Positions 22,931 through 35,960 of a stretch of 64,000 nt of DNA are shown here, in pieces. Position 1 is the first letter of the stretch, and every line of letters starts with the position of its first letter. The translations under genes were made by a program, and so were the position numbers. This DNA comes from Sipunculus nudus. Its lineage: Eukaryota > Annelida > Sipuncula > Golfingiida > Sipunculidae. The notes beneath the pieces were generated by a model. That model saw only the letters and a program-made list of their open reading frames with translations. It was not told the origin of the DNA and ran no database searches. The stretch lies in NCBI GenBank assembly GCA_026874595.1, contig CM049308.1, positions 21,117,867 through 21,181,866 of the forward strand. Reading direction: 5' to 3'.

Positions 22931-24238
22931 TCAGATTTCAATCCTGCTTATCGATACGAGGGAAAACAAGCTGGAACTCTTGCGTGATCAAAAGTTTATT
23001 CTGAGGTTCGGAGAGAAAAATGAAATCCTAATCATTCATGTGAATGTTCCCGAAACATTCCAAACGTATTGTGGTAGGTGGGCAGATAAAGCTGCTCCTT
23101 GTCCTCATGGTATTCTATTTAAAAATGGAACCGTTTAATTTTTTTATGTATCCAAATCGTATGGTTTTGAAAATGAGTGAATATTTTTATGTTTTAATTT
23201 AGTAATATGATTATTTATTATTTAGCATGCATCGTTATCATTTATTTATTGTTTACCAATCATTTAGACACAGAAGAACAAACAACAAAATTAGAAACAT
23301 CAGCAAATACAGAAATCGAGCATAAAGTATTAAATTTATTTAGAACATATGGGCATTCAAAGGTGTCCATATTCTTTGCTATAACGGTTCACAATGGTCG
23401 AACTTGACTTAAAGTTGAAAAAAAATATATAATAAATAAATGAAATTAATATTAATCTGCCATTAATCATGTTATTTCATAAATTCAAGGCAGATTTATC
23501 TGTTTAAAAGACACACATCGTTGAGCAAAAATCCTGATTTTGTCGTAAAGTCAGCCATGCAAAATGTCAGGCAAATTTGGCTCATCTATCTATCAAAAAC
23601 AAAACCGATGTATTTAATTATCATTGTTATTTAATTCTATGTTTTTGCCTACAAAAAGCTGTTATTAAAAAAATTATTAAACAAAATTACCGACGTTTTT
23701 ACGAGAGTCTTTGATACAGCTCTCCCTGCAACTCTGACGCGTATTGCTCAGTCTCTGTGTCGCCAGATGGATTAGAGTAATACTTTATTAGGTCCACAAA
23801 CTGTGATAGGGATATATTCATTTTAAGGCAATAAGATATATGTTTTCTTAATCATACAAATGCATAGTGATTAAATTATTCGAATAAGGCCACACACAAA
23901 GCAACCATTGTTACACGGGTTTGCCAAGAGCCCTAAGCGTTTGTCGTGATTGCTTTTATACTGTGCACCATTGAGAACTAGAGCGATTTTTTTGTATTTT
24001 TTTTTTTCTATCAAACATGCAAAGTTGTGTAATAAATATGCAATTGTTTTGCCTGGAGAGTCCGTTGAACAATTATTTTTCGTGTGTAATCTGAGTTTTT
24101 TTGTTCAGTTCAGCGTCTTAAATATATAAATGGTAATAAGTTTAAATAAAATAGCTATACTTTATATGTTAATTTTAAGAGATACTCCTAAAAGATAATT
24201 TATTGAAGATTCCAGAAACCTCAAGGGTTTAAGGGACC
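22931..24238. other. AT-rich stretch, nothing recognised
   Basis: No motif or shared repeat. Short frames only. Confidence 0.45.
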
Positions 24239-24634
24239 TTGTGTGCCGATGGATGTGGTTTTCTACCGGATGAGAATCTCCTGGTATTTGTGACGGAAAA
24301 AAGACGACGAAAATATTTAAGGGAGATCTGGTTGGAAAGGTTTGCAAGCACCAGAGGAACCAGAGGCCAGGAACAGTTATCAAAAAGAAGAAAGTATTCT
24401 GTTGTGCCGAGAGGCTGTATAGAGCAACTGGCTGCACGTGCTGCAGCAATGGGATCGTCAGGTATCACTGCCTCAAATGTAATTAGTAATGTGCATTCTA
24501 AGGAACGCAAGCCTCCTGCATTTTGGGGTCCGAAATTTATGCATTCCCTTAAATTCACATATTCTCAGGTTCATTCGTGCATAAGTGACTTTTCATTAAG
24601 TTCCTTGACGGTTCTGAATCTTGATCATGTGTAG
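24239..24634 (+). CDS. Unrecognised ORF, possible exon (low support)
   Basis: A frame of 131 codons that is not made of simple sequence and lies outside all repeat families noted here, which makes it one of the longer unique frames in the window. The translation is basic in its first half (KRRRKYLREIW; Lys/Arg-rich) with an Ala-rich patch (AARAAAMGSSG) in the middle. I do not recognise it. The opposite strand is also open for 109 codons over the same bases, which weakens the case. No splice signal was fixed, and the call may be chance. Confidence 0.2.
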   Translation: MCADGCGFLPDENLLVFVTEKRRRKYLREIWLERFASTRGTRGQEQLSKRRKYSVVPRGCIEQLAARAAAMGSSGITASNVISNVHSKERKPPAFWGPKFMHSLKFTYSQVHSCISDFSLSSLTVLNLDHV

Positions 24635-24639
24635 GATCC

Positions 24640-27419
24640 ACACCTTAATCTAATTGATCCTTTATTGGCCCGTTCCCGAAATGCTTTGAAAATATCATTC
24701 ATGATTACGTGAGCACTGTTGTATATAAACACACACACAAAATGGGATGAACGCATTTAATACAGGCGGAGGCAATTAACCAGAATATATATGTCACCAG
24801 CACTGAAAGAAAAATCTTGTTGGTCACGAATTGACATTCCTTACACAATAACCTATAACCCGTCGTGGACGAGGGAACCAACGTTTTAAAACCAAAACAA
24901 AAATCAGATAAATGTATATAGTATGGACACTGTTGTGCTTACACCATTTCAAGACTAGAAGCATATTTTATATTTTCGAGAAAATGTGTTTTTCTAGGAA
25001 AACTGGGAAAATTGCATGTGCTGTGTCTCGATTGGTACTATTAAGGAAACAAAATAAATATTGCATCTTATGTTTTGTTGTTCCAAGAGTGCGTTGAACA
25101 ATATTTTTCTTGTGTGGCTGTAGTACACATTATACACACAAACGTTTCAACATAGTTTTATTGGATACATGCTACTTTCAAATTTCAAGAATGTCACTGA
25201 TTCACAGCATGTACTCTAACGTGTCTGCAGATGATCTTCTATGCCATCTTAAATAAACGTCCATAAAGGTCAATTTTTAAATGTTTTTTTTTAATTCCTA
25301 CGAATATGAAATGGAGGCATTTAGGTTATACCTGTACAAGAATTAAATATCAAATCATATCAGAAACAAGACAAAACAATGGTTAATCTTATTGCCTGTT
25401 ATCATGTAGTTCTTGTCCAATTGTTCATATCCTTAAAGAACTTAATATATTATATTTAAATATGCATTAGTTTTTTTTTGCCGAGAAATAAAACTCACAA
25501 GAATTGTTTTTCATGAGTAATGAATATCACTGGTACAACATTCTTTTTATGAATCTATAGAGTATGCGTAGCAGGCAGCTTACACTAACTTTATCATGCA
25601 TGCTTAACTTTAAGATTTAGATAAGAATGAAGATAACCAATTTTTTTTATATTTTTACAATATCTGATGGGTTATGGGATGGCTGCCCGCTGAAGATACT
25701 TCATTTGCATAGTCATTAAATGCAAGGCATGTCACGTGCTGCAGTTAAATGTGCATAACTGATGGAAGCCCATTTTTATATGTGATTTCTGAAGCACATA
25801 ACTGTAAGCAAAAAACTGTACCGTTGTAGGCCTGCTTGAAGGAGATAAATCTAAATGGGTAAAGGTTTCCTAATATACCATGCTGTCACGAAACGCTTGC
25901 GATCTAATAAATAATCCCTTCACCCAACATCTTAGGACCCCATGTTCTCATGAGGCCAAATAATGCACGGCTTTAGTATGTCTGTGCATCGGACGCAAGT
26001 GATCTGTTGTTCACACACACGGCAGCACCACGAGGTCAGCTACGTCATGGCGCATACAAACGCACTTGAAAACGACAAAATAGCCGTTGAAAATGACGAA
26101 GTATTATACCGAAGACACTTATCCTGTTACCACACCAGGTCATGGAAATAGCGTTCAGGGTGAACTGTCATGACTGATAGTTCAGATAAAAGGTTACCAG
26201 AGCATGTGAACTAAATCAGATGAAAGAACACGCACGTAATTGGTATGGATGATTATATTCAACTAGACAATGCTTCTTTAACTAGTGCTAACCTCCCTGA
26301 CACCACGATCCGAATCAAGTAGTGAGTAGGCGCACAAGCTAGCAAAATGACAGGTACATTGCCTTAAGTGTAAGTAAAAGTCTAGGGTTTTTTTTATATT
26401 CAGCAATTATAATTTGAATAAAGACAGTATAAACAATAACAAAATTGTTGGGTTTTATAATGTGAGGATCGTAATGGGGCAAGTTAATATTAAGGTTGCT
26501 AGTGAGGAACATATAAGGTATACTTAAATACACTTAACATACACTTGATAATGTTTAGCATTCCTTTTGTTGTCAGCATCCATTTCCAAGTTTTAAGTGA
26601 CAAAGTCTGAAAGAACCTGAACTTAGTTATTCTTACTACTCGTCCCATTTATTGCATAATCTCTCAAGCATACACCAGGATAATAAATTGTGAAAAAAAT
26701 ACGTGAATTAACTCGTTATATGTATCCAGATTTGGCAAAGATTAAATTTAAATATAACAACCTGTCATATGAAGCACCATTTTATTTACAATGTTTTGAT
26801 GACTAAGGAAGAAATTAGTTGCTTATGAATGCCATCATCTCTGTATCCTGTAATTTTGATGTTTTCGTCCAATTAATTCAGATAAATAATTTCACATAAC
26901 TCTGAAAAAGATTAACAGTAACTTGTTACTGTGTTTCCGAACCAATAGGTCGTAAGAAATAAAACACTACGCTCATCTCATGATTAATAGGAAAACCCTT
27001 TTTTTATCTTTTGATTAAGCGATTTGGCAATCAATACAATCCTGGCACTATCTCCAGTTCATCTGTTTTATATTTTGTAATGGTTCTGTGTGTGAGTGAA
27101 CACAATCCACGTGTGTCTGGTTACCATAACAAGACTGGATGGCCAGTGGGCTTACCTTGCGCATAAACAACTCCATAACAAGCAGAAGACGAATGAAGAA
27201 ACAAAGAAGAAATGCCGGTTGCAAGCTTAAACAAGCAAATTCGTGGAATTAATGTGCCCCCGCTTTGGGCTCTGATTGTACGTCTTTCATGCTTGTTAAG
27301 CAACCACAATTCTGATGTGTGGAGAAAATCTTGAGGGCCCATGAAAACTTAAACAGAAGCACCATGACATGTGGAGACATCTGCCGGCGAACAAACAAAC
27401 TAAAACACACTGAGAAATT
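24640..27419. other. Long AT-rich stretch, nothing recognised
   Basis: Only frames of 60-75 codons without motifs; no shared repeat family was recognised over 2.8 kb. Confidence 0.45.
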
Positions 27420-27690
27420 TGATCAAAATTTGAGAATATAGTTTTTGAGCTGGAAAGAAATATTTTTCAGATAGGCACTCCAAAAAAAAATCTCAACGAG
27501 GAATGCATAAGAGCAATCACTGATCCAAATTTGAATGAAATCAGATAAAATTTAGGGAAGTTATTGCACGGAAACGAAAAGAACCTGGCGGACTGACAGA
27601 GAGACAGACAGTGGGACGCAAAGACAGACAGACAAACCTAAATCAATGTCCCAAGCATCCGCGGAGCGGGGAACAAAAAAAGTGACTTGT
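27420..27690. repeat. Probable dispersed repeat fragment with GACAGACAGAC tail
   Basis: 'gatcaaaatttgagaatata', then 'gggaagttattgcacggaaa', then a GACAGACAGAC run and 'tcccaagcatccgcggagcg' has the layout of R-B-like repeat ends. It has no second full copy in this window, so the call is tentative. Confidence 0.4.
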
Positions 27691-27944
27691 GAAGTCGTGC
27701 AAAGCTGTCCACCACTTTAGTATAGAAGTAAATAAGTGGGTTAGAATGAAATATTGGCAGTTACTCTAATTTTTTTAAAGAAAAAACAATATATGTGATT
27801 ATAGCGTATAATATGTTAGGTGCACATTTTACATGTCTGGTTTGTGAATAGGTCTCTTTAATAAAAAAAAGACAACAAGACATTTCAAACTGTTAAACTT
27901 GGGAGCAATGGGTCCCGACGCTCAGCTGAATTTATCTATGAGGA

Positions 27945-28990
27945 TAGGTTAATGAGCTTTTTCAAAATATGGGTCCTGTTATCAGTTTGAAGCCACCCTG
28001 TCTACTCAAACCTGAGTTATCATCCATACAGTAATTTGTGAAATGATGTGCCCTGTGACCTTGACCTTTGACCTAGTGATCCCAAAATCAAAAGGTAACT
28101 TTCCCTATTGGCTTGTGCGCCACGTGGAAGACGGAAGGTTTGGGATGAAAAGGTTGGCTTAAAATGCATCCACAATGAAGTGGATACTGTGACCTTGACC
28201 TTATGACCCAAAATTCAATAGCTGGAGTTCTTGCTTTAGTGGTGGGCCATATAAGTCAAGTTTGAAATCGATATTTCCGTTCAAACTGGATTTATCATCT
28301 GAAAACTAATAAGTGAACAGATGACACCCGTGACCATAACCTTTGACCTTGCGACCGCAAAATCCACCAGTTTCTTCCACTATTGGTGGGTGAGCAATAT
28401 CTGGAAGATTGAAGGTTTGGAATGAAATACGTTCACAATATTTTTGAACAAGTGGGTCCTGTGACCTTGACCTTTGACCTCATGACGCAAAAATTAAAAG
28501 GGTTCTTACATAATTGGTTGGTCATATATAAGTGACCCCAAAATCAAAAGGGTTCTAACACTATTGATGGGTCATATGTAAGTCAAGTTTGAAACCATTT
28601 TGTCAATCAAAACCGGAGTTATCATCTAGAAACATATATTCGGACAGATGGCCCCAGTGACCTTGCCCCTTGATCCTGTGACCCAAAATTCAATCAAGTC
28701 TTCCCTCATAGGCCGGTCAGCTATATATGCAAGATGGAAGGTTTGGGATAAAAAAAATTGGCTTAAAATGCATCCACAATCTTTCTAAATATGTGTGTCC
28801 TGTGACCAAAATCAGTAGAGTTCTTGCGTCAGAGGTGGGCAATATACAAGTCAAGTTGGAAATCCAATCTAATCTAGTTAGTATCAGGAAACAAATCTGA
28901 CGGATATACTGGCACAGAAAGACAAACATACGAAAAGACGGACGGAAAGGGTGATTAATAGAGGGCATCTGCGTATTCAAGCAGTTATCT
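27945..28990 (-). repeat. Dispersed repeat R-B, copy 2 with tandem core
   Basis: On the minus strand it starts near 28985 ('cagatgccctctattaatca' and CCGTCCGTCTTTTCG) and contains about four rounds of the core. Each round has 'gtgaccttgacctttgacc', 'cccaaaatcaaaaggtt.tt', 'attgatgggtcatatgtaag' and 'ggagttatcatctgaaaa', at roughly 240-260 base spacing. Confidence 0.75.
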
Positions 28991-29049
28991 AAAAAACACA
29001 AGGTTTCAGGACACAGATGAAACTACAGTTTCAAATCTGAAAGTATCAT

Positions 29050-29590
29050 CTTAATTTGGCAATCTTAAAATATAGGGAAAAAATGCAAGTACAGGTGGCG
29101 CCAGCAGTCTCCAGGAACTGAAGAAACCAATCGTAAATAATAAACACACCTGATTTAAGGACACTGGATGATACAACAGCTGAGAAACTGGCATAATTGC
29201 TGTCATTTGATGGTCTCAAAAACATTAAAAAATGTAAAAAATTAGAAAAATTATAGGTAGCGCCATCAGTTTTCAGGACCTGAAGAAACTAGTCATGTTC
29301 AAGGTTAATGAGGTTAATGGCAATTCATGCATTCATTATCAAAATACTGGAGGTTTTGTATTAAAATTTTAATTATTCTGGTGGGTATACTTACAAGCCC
29401 CGTAGCTCGGAGGATATATGTTGCACGGACCTAATTTCAGATTTCCAAGGAGATTTTTTACAGACCTCCCTAGATGTACACTTAGAAGTTTTAGGTCAAG
29501 CGGTTACATTTTGTATCCTGCTAACGGACGGCAGGACGGATGACGGACAAAGCGCTATACCTATACCTCAGTCGACTAAACCCCCGAGAG
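29050..29590 (-). repeat. Dispersed repeat R-A, minus copy
   Basis: Inverse R-A text: 'acaggtggcgccagcagtct', 'gtagctcggaggatatatg', 'aatttcagatttccaaggag', 'aagttttaggtcaagcggtt', then GACGGACAAAGCGCTATACC and 'cctcagtcgacta' as the inverted family head. It ends about 180 bases before the Cys-rich/EEP pseudogene. Confidence 0.75.
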
Positions 29591-29773
29591 ACAGAGAGCA
29601 AGTCTACATATAAATTGCTTCTGGCGTCAACAATATATAATAAGCTTTTAAAATGCTCATATAAAACGAAATATAAAACTTTCAATTATGTTGTGACATT
29701 TATGCTCCGTTTTGTCATCTACTTGCAACTTTCAAAACTGTAAACTGGTTGTAAACCAAATGCACAAGAAATC

Positions 29774-30712
29774 AAGCCGTGTTGTGGTTGTAAAGATGGG
29801 ACTTGCATTGCGGATGACTGTCAGTGTAAACCTTAAAGTGCACCAACTGCCTAACCACGCTCTGCAAAAACAACCAAGCTTGGTCTGAAAGATGCTGTTG
29901 ATGCACAGTCAAGGGAGTATGTGGAAAATGTTCATGTTCAACTAAAATTGTGTGTACCAGCTGCGTTCCAGCTGGATCGATGTCAAAATACAACAGAAAA
30001 TACTTCATTTGGATCTGAGGAAAGTGGTCACAGGATTGTTCACATAAATGCCCAGTCTCTGAGAAGCCAAATCAAGGTAAAAAAAAAATATAAGATCAGG
30101 AACTACTTTCTATACCTGCAGTAATGGGGACTTGGTTTAGCCAGTATAAAAGTGTTCCGAAGCAGAAATGCCTGGATGCAGTCTGTTACGAGAGGACCGC
30201 CCTACTGATTTGAAACAGAAAGTCAAGAAGAAGAAAATAGTTGAATTTATATGTTAAAGTTGGTTGCTCAAGTTGTTGATATCGAAAGTGAGGAACTAGA
30301 TTTTTCAAGAAAACAAACTATATTCTTTGGAGAAGTTAACCATCCTCTTGATATATAGGGATCATTGACTGAACATTTTAACGCACAGCTCAAGATAGCA
30401 AAGACAAAAAGTAACAAAAGTTGTGATCCTTGGAGATATCAATATTGATGGTGAAATGAAGCCTGCTCTAGATGTTATAAAAAGAGGGATGCTGACTCAA
30501 CTTGGACGCAGTAAAAGGATAGCGATACGATACTTATGGTTCTCCGGGACAACAAATTACATCAGGTGATTAAAGAAATTACAAGACCTGAAAGCCAAAC
30601 ACTGCCTGGCCTGATCTTTGTTTCCCATTCAAAGAAGGGTATTAGAGAGTAGGGTAGTCGCCGACATAAAAATAAATAACCACTCTCCTGTTGTTATCAT
30701 ATGGAAGGCCGA
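29774..30712 (+). pseudogene. Decayed Cys-repeat/EEP endonuclease relative of 44488-47571
   Basis: In order: KPCCGCKDGTCIADDCQCKP at 29774, then CTNCLTTLCKNNQAW in another frame, a second unit with CC*CTVKGVCGKCSCST and CTSC, then SGHRIVHINAQSLRSQIK (about 30025-30080), AVMGTWF, VILGDINIDGEM (about 30425), LHQVIKEITRPESQTLPGLI (about 30550) and NHSPVVIIWKAD (about 30678). The intact minus-strand gene has the matching blocks GHRMVHVNVGSLLNKMGKVK, AVSETWF, VVLSGDFNIDMF, LHQVITEPTRFVKLIDLVFV and DHSPVCITWK in the same order. At least two frameshifts and several stops break the reading frame. Only two Cys units remain recognisable. Even the catalytic Glu of SETW is Gly here. No reverse transcriptase remnant was recognised after it. 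Confidence 0.8.
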
Positions 30713-32289
30713 TACGTAAGTCAGCAGAAAGGACGCTAGTAAAAAGTGAGCCATCAGAAGAGAAAATCAAGGAAAATCAAGAGTCAAAAGTTTAATAGAC
30801 CGAAGACTTTGCACCATATGATGCATTGCAGCTTTTTGAGTATGTTACAATATTCACGATGAACGAATATAACAAATAATTAGTGAGACAATGAGACACA
30901 CCGCAAAAAAAGATTTGATATAACGATATTATAATTAATTGTAAAATATCTTAAAGCATATATAAAATATGTAGTGCCTGGTAAAATGGCATTTAAAACA
31001 ATACGAAGACGTCAAAGATATATTTGTGTAATTTACACGTTCGGCATAAGCCTCCGAAATATGTCGGTGTTTTAGAATGGTTGTATTATAAGCCTGTGTC
31101 AGAGCTTGTGGCCCTGCCTTTAGATGTGAATATTTTATCTTAAAAGAGTACTAAATATTCATTTTTCAGTGAGCTTGACTCATTCGGAAGTCTAAATAAA
31201 AGGAATTCTTTTATAATAATATAATAAAGTTATACTAAATGGTGTTTTACATCTTTGGAATGAAATTATAGTTTACGTTTCAGTAAAATAACGTAATGGG
31301 CAAAAACATAGGATCCATTTCTTGAAATGGAAAATGCGCATGAATGGCTATTTTCTCTTTTTTCATGTACAGTTCCAATTAGCTATACTTTAGATATTGA
31401 TGATTAAAGTGATTGGTTCATGAAATGTCTTCCCATAATGATCTCGGTTTTTTTTTTTATAAATATTCTTTACACAATGTGGTTGCAATAACAAACTATT
31501 ACTTAGTCGCAGATATAAAAATTTTAATGAGTATTGTATTCTTGTGAAGTTGATAATTATAATCGAGAAGATAAGATATTATTATCATATCAATGTCAGA
31601 TAACAATGCGAATCTTTTAACTACGTGTCTGCTGAGCCGATACCAGTGTGCTTCCCTTAAACATTGATCATATCCATTGATCTATGAAGTGCTTCGACAC
31701 CGTTGACCCATCTCATAGCAGATCTGTTCTATAATATGATTTACCAGGCTCTAGATCATTTTAGTACGTCCTTATCATTCACTTGTCCATACACCAGAGC
31801 AGTAGTTTATCACTGTTCACCTGTCTACAGGCCAATGAAGCACTTGGACATCGTCCACGTATCCAGGGACCCGAGTGGTACTTCGACATGATTTACCCCT
31901 TTATATAACTGGTCAACAAGGCAACCCACGGACAATAACATCCCCCCCCCGGGTCGTCCAGAAGATACTGAAAATTGTGGAGAACTTCGAAACATATATT
32001 AGATTATTTGAGGGATATGAGTGACTGTTTTAAAAAGAGTGATTTGGCAGGCCGGGACTAGTCGTGAAATACAAGAAAGCATTAAGCATATTAATATACA
32101 ACCGTGCAAACAATATTATCCTTGTTATGCTTTCATGTGACCCAATGGTCATGACGCACAGCTAACTCGCCTAACAATTACAACAGGGATTTCCTGATTT
32201 AAAAACCGAATTGAGAGTCTGATCAAATCTGATCTTGACCTTCTTGCAAAGAATGGGAAGAATGAATCCAATTATAAGTTGTCTATTCA
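30713..32289. other. AT-rich stretch, nothing recognised
   Basis: No motif. A frame of about 25 codons at 30800-30880 continues near the pseudogene but shows no clear relation to a reverse transcriptase. Confidence 0.45.
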
Positions 32290-32450
32290 AGCAGAAGTCC
32301 CAGATCTACCTGGCTATAACTGCTGCTGGGTTGGCACAGGGCAAAGAATTGTATTCAGACCAATGAGAGCATAGTATCGCATTGAGCATCTAGCTATATT
32401 TCAAACATGAGATACACGCTCTCGCTGGTCTGAGGAGCGTAGTTGTACAA
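32290..32450 (+). mobile_element. R-D element, copy 2 (truncated)
   Basis: Shares 'gtcccagatctacctggcta', 'gttggcacagggcaaagaat', 'cagaccaatgag' and 'atcgcattgagca' with 13445-13725. Both termini are incomplete. Confidence 0.6.
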
Positions 32451-32530
32451 AAGAACAGAATTTCTGGAGAACTGCTTTTTTTATCCAAATTGTGCATGCT
32501 GACTGGGTTATATTTGTATAAAATAATACC

Positions 32531-33903
32531 TTTTTAGCTCAGGTGATTAAAATTCACCCGAGCTATAGCCAACACTATTTATCAGTTGTCCGTCCATCCG
32601 GCCGGCTGTGCGAGTGTCCGTTAGCAGGACATAAAGCGTAACCGCTGGACCGAGAAATGTCTTGCTGAACATCCACGGATGTCAATAAACAAATCACCTT
32701 AGAAACCTAAAATTAGGTCTCTGCGACCAATATCCCTTCGACCTATGGATAATTAAATATTTGATGTAAAAGCTCCCGTATCTGAATATGCATATTGATC
32801 ATTTAGTGTTCCATCAGTTCCTGAAGACTGCTGGTGCCACCTGTTTTTTTTTCTAATACAGAGGAACCTCTCCTAGTGAGCACCTTTATAAAGTGGGCAC
32901 TTTTGGGCAGTCCCGTTTTCTCTTCTCTTTATTTTGTTTAGCTGATGTGGGCACCTCAATATTCTGTAAAGTGGGCAGTTTTCCAGAGCTAATGTTAGCA
33001 CTTCACAGATTTTCAAGGTTGAACTATCTCCTTACAGCAACTTTGTAAGCCATCTTTATAGACCTTTAAAGTTATTAAGATAATATAAATTCTTAACTAT
33101 TTATTAATAATAATAATTAATATTCATAAATGTTTAATAATAACAATCAAAACAAATGAACCAAATTTAAAGATGTACAAGTGAACATTGCATAATAATG
33201 ATTATAATCTACTTGACTCAAGACTTAGGTTTGGATGCATGCATACTAATTACATTAACATGCCTGCACCGGCCCAAGTCAGAGATCACCTCAGACTAGA
33301 TTGCCCTGTGCTTATAAAATAGTATTTGTTTGTTTGGCCACCAAGAGTGGAAGGAAGCCCTGCTCATTCACCCAATTAATACTCTGTGATGAGGTGACAC
33401 AGCTAAATGCCCCTCTGGCCCATCACAGGTAGTCAGGTACATGCCCACTAGACTAGGGCAGTGTTTATTTAATAGTTGTTACATAACGATTCATACTGTT
33501 GAAATGGTGTTCAACCTGGACTTTCTAAAAGCAAATGCAAAGCTGCAACGTGCACTTTGCTCCAAACAATATACAATCAAAGACTCTTTCACCAAGAAAT
33601 AAGAATTGTGACAATTTAACACATTCATTCAAAGTGTATCACACACTCCAAATGTTTTATGAACTTCCAGTGACTGGATTAATGTTTTGTTTTACTTATT
33701 GTCAACTTGATATAGAATGTTTTCTAAAACTTATAGTATTTAGATTAGTGACGTACTGTCTACTTTTTTACTTGTGTGTTTTTGTATCAGGAAACGACTA
33801 GATTTCAAAGAAATTATTATTAAGAATTATTACTTTCCATGGTAAGGATAAAACTACATGCTGCTTTGCCATTTTGTGCTTATAAAATATAAAAAAACAT
33901 TAA

Positions 33904-33945
<42 letters not shown>

Positions 33946-35250
33946 TTTAACTATCTTATAGAGCATCTGCACACAGCTTCCTTTAATTGTGCTTATTTTT
34001 TCCATACTTTTATGTAATAAAATACATATTTTCTAACAAATGTCTTTAAAATAAAATAAAATATGTCCCTGAAAAACTTATCATTAAATAAAGAGAGATG
34101 ATACATGAAATAAGTTAATTTAGTAATCTCAAAACATGAGTAATTATAGCAATATATCATGCTAGGGGGCAGCACTCTATATGCTGGCCATTACCTCCTT
34201 ATAGTGGGCACCTCTGTAAAGTGGGCACTTTGGTCCAGTCCCAAGGGTGCCCACATTATAGAGGTTCGACTGTATTTAAAGCAATTCTCCTCTCTCTATT
34301 TTTAAACCTTCAATTAAAGTCTGGTCGTTAACGGGGTACACACTTTAACCATTACGCGTAGAAACATCTAACTGTACATCCAAGGAGGACATAGGAACCT
34401 AAAATTAGGTCATGGTGACCTTTATATTGCGAAATATGGACCGAAAACATTATTATGAGCTCCCAGACAGTCGGAAAAGGCACACATTGTACCTGTTAGG
34501 CCTAGAAGCTTCCAACATAATATTCAGGGAGGTCCTTATTACGTCTTCGTGGAAACCTGCATTTAGGTCATGGTGACCTATATTTTGCGAAATATGGGCC
34601 GAAAATACGATTATCAGCACCCAGGCCGTCAGGCAGAGCATAAATTCTATCTGTCAGGTATAGTTTAGCAGTAAGCATTATTTTAGCGGTAAGCACTGTA
34701 AAAGTCAAATGGGCACAAATCAATAGGATGGGAACCTAGAACCCTCTAACTGAAAATTCAAGGAGGTCGCGGGCAAATCTCCTTCAGCACCTGAAATTAG
34801 GTCACGATAACCTATACTTCGTGAACTACAAGCCGAGAACCTTTCTGCACCGTAAAAAGGCCAGACGGAACACCAATTTAATGGTGGGATCTAGTAATGA
34901 TCTAGTAATGTCTTTCTTTGTGTAATGGAAGGTCATCATGGACAAGTTTCCATTAACATATGAGATAAGGTTACTGTGACCAATATTCTGCAAGATATAT
35001 GTAAGGACATAATTTGAGCACCCTTCAAGTCAGAAAAACAAATATCTAGCAGCTGGACGTAGAATCTTCTATCTTAGTATCTAAGGAGTTCCTGGTAAAG
35101 TCTTCTTGTAAACCCTAAAATAAGGTGGCTATAATATTTTAAGGACTATGAGCAAAATGCTTGGTTTTTAGGAATCTAAGAGTCATTTTATCCATTGTAC
35201 AAGGTTCTGTGAATTCAGCTGAGAGCCATGGCCCATGAGACACTTGTTTT
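32531..35250 (+). repeat. Dispersed repeat R-A, split by a 1.4-kb insertion
   Basis: The left part, 32531-32858, starts 'tttttagctcaggtgattaa' and stops inside the block 'ggtgccacctgtttttttt'. The family text resumes at 34275 with 'tctctatttttaaaccttca' and 'gtcgttaacggggtac', exactly where other copies continue. It ends near 35250 with 'gagagccatggcccatgaga'. Tandem core units follow after 34320 at about 160-base spacing. Confidence 0.8.
32859..34272. mobile_element. Pogo/Tigger-like non-autonomous transposon, TA duplication
   Basis: The left end CAGAGGAACCTCTCCTAGTG is mirrored by the right end, whose inverse reads CAGTCGAACCTCTATAATGT. Subterminal AAAGTGGGCACTTT-type words occur in both arms, and TA flanks both ends (32857-32858 and 34273-34274). 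CAG..GAACCTCTATA termini with TA duplication are typical of pogo/Tigger elements of the Tc1/mariner superfamily. The interior is AT-rich, with only short frames (longest 88 codons at 33535-33801) and no DDE transposase, so it is non-autonomous or deleted. A (TA)n tract lies at 33908-33942. Confidence 0.8.
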
Positions 35251-35957
35251 GCCATGAAACAATCTTGCAGATGTCTACCAATGCCCCTCCGTCTCCAGAA
35301 CTAAGGGAAAAATACAAGAAATTCAATACTCTAACTTCAAAATAAGGGTCAAGGTAACTCCTCTGAAAGACTGGCTCAAACAATTTGTTTATTTAAATTT
35401 AGAGAAAAAAATATGCAAATGTTCAAACCTTACGGGGGTCATTAGCTTATATTTCGGCAAACAATGTTTGGTGAAAATTATGATTGATTTTGTCATCTTA
35501 TTTTTTCAGCACCGTTGATATTTGTTTAATTTTCATTGACATCTATAATCGCGACCAACGATTAACATATCGGTTGCCTCGTATATCGGTACATCCATTC
35601 ATCGATGTAATGTGTATAATGTGTTTAAAGTGTTATATTGTATGACCAATGAACATGTTGTCATCAAATGTAAAATTATTCATGAACTTGAATCAAGAAT
35701 ATAATGCATCGCCGCTCCAGACTTGGTCCGAGTGAACTGCGTTTTAGTCATTTTAGGCTTTAGTGTATTAAGTATTTAGTTTTCATATATTGCGTCAACG
35801 GAAAATGAATTCCTCTTTATTTTATAAGCAAATTAAATTTATTTTTTTCTTATCTTTATATATCTTCAGCCACCACTTTTAGTCAGACAATGAAAACTCA
35901 GACCTCCATGGACTTCTTGAATATGATCGCGTAATCAAGTTCAATCAGTGGTGAACC
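35251..35957. other. Stretch without recognised gene
   Basis: No motif or shared repeat was recognised between the R-A end and the next MITE. Confidence 0.45.
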
Positions 35958-35960
35958 TTA

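Noticed and set aside
33535-33801. Possible transposase in the Tigger-like element
   Set aside because: The 88-codon frame has no DDE motif or helix-turn-helix features and is not long enough.
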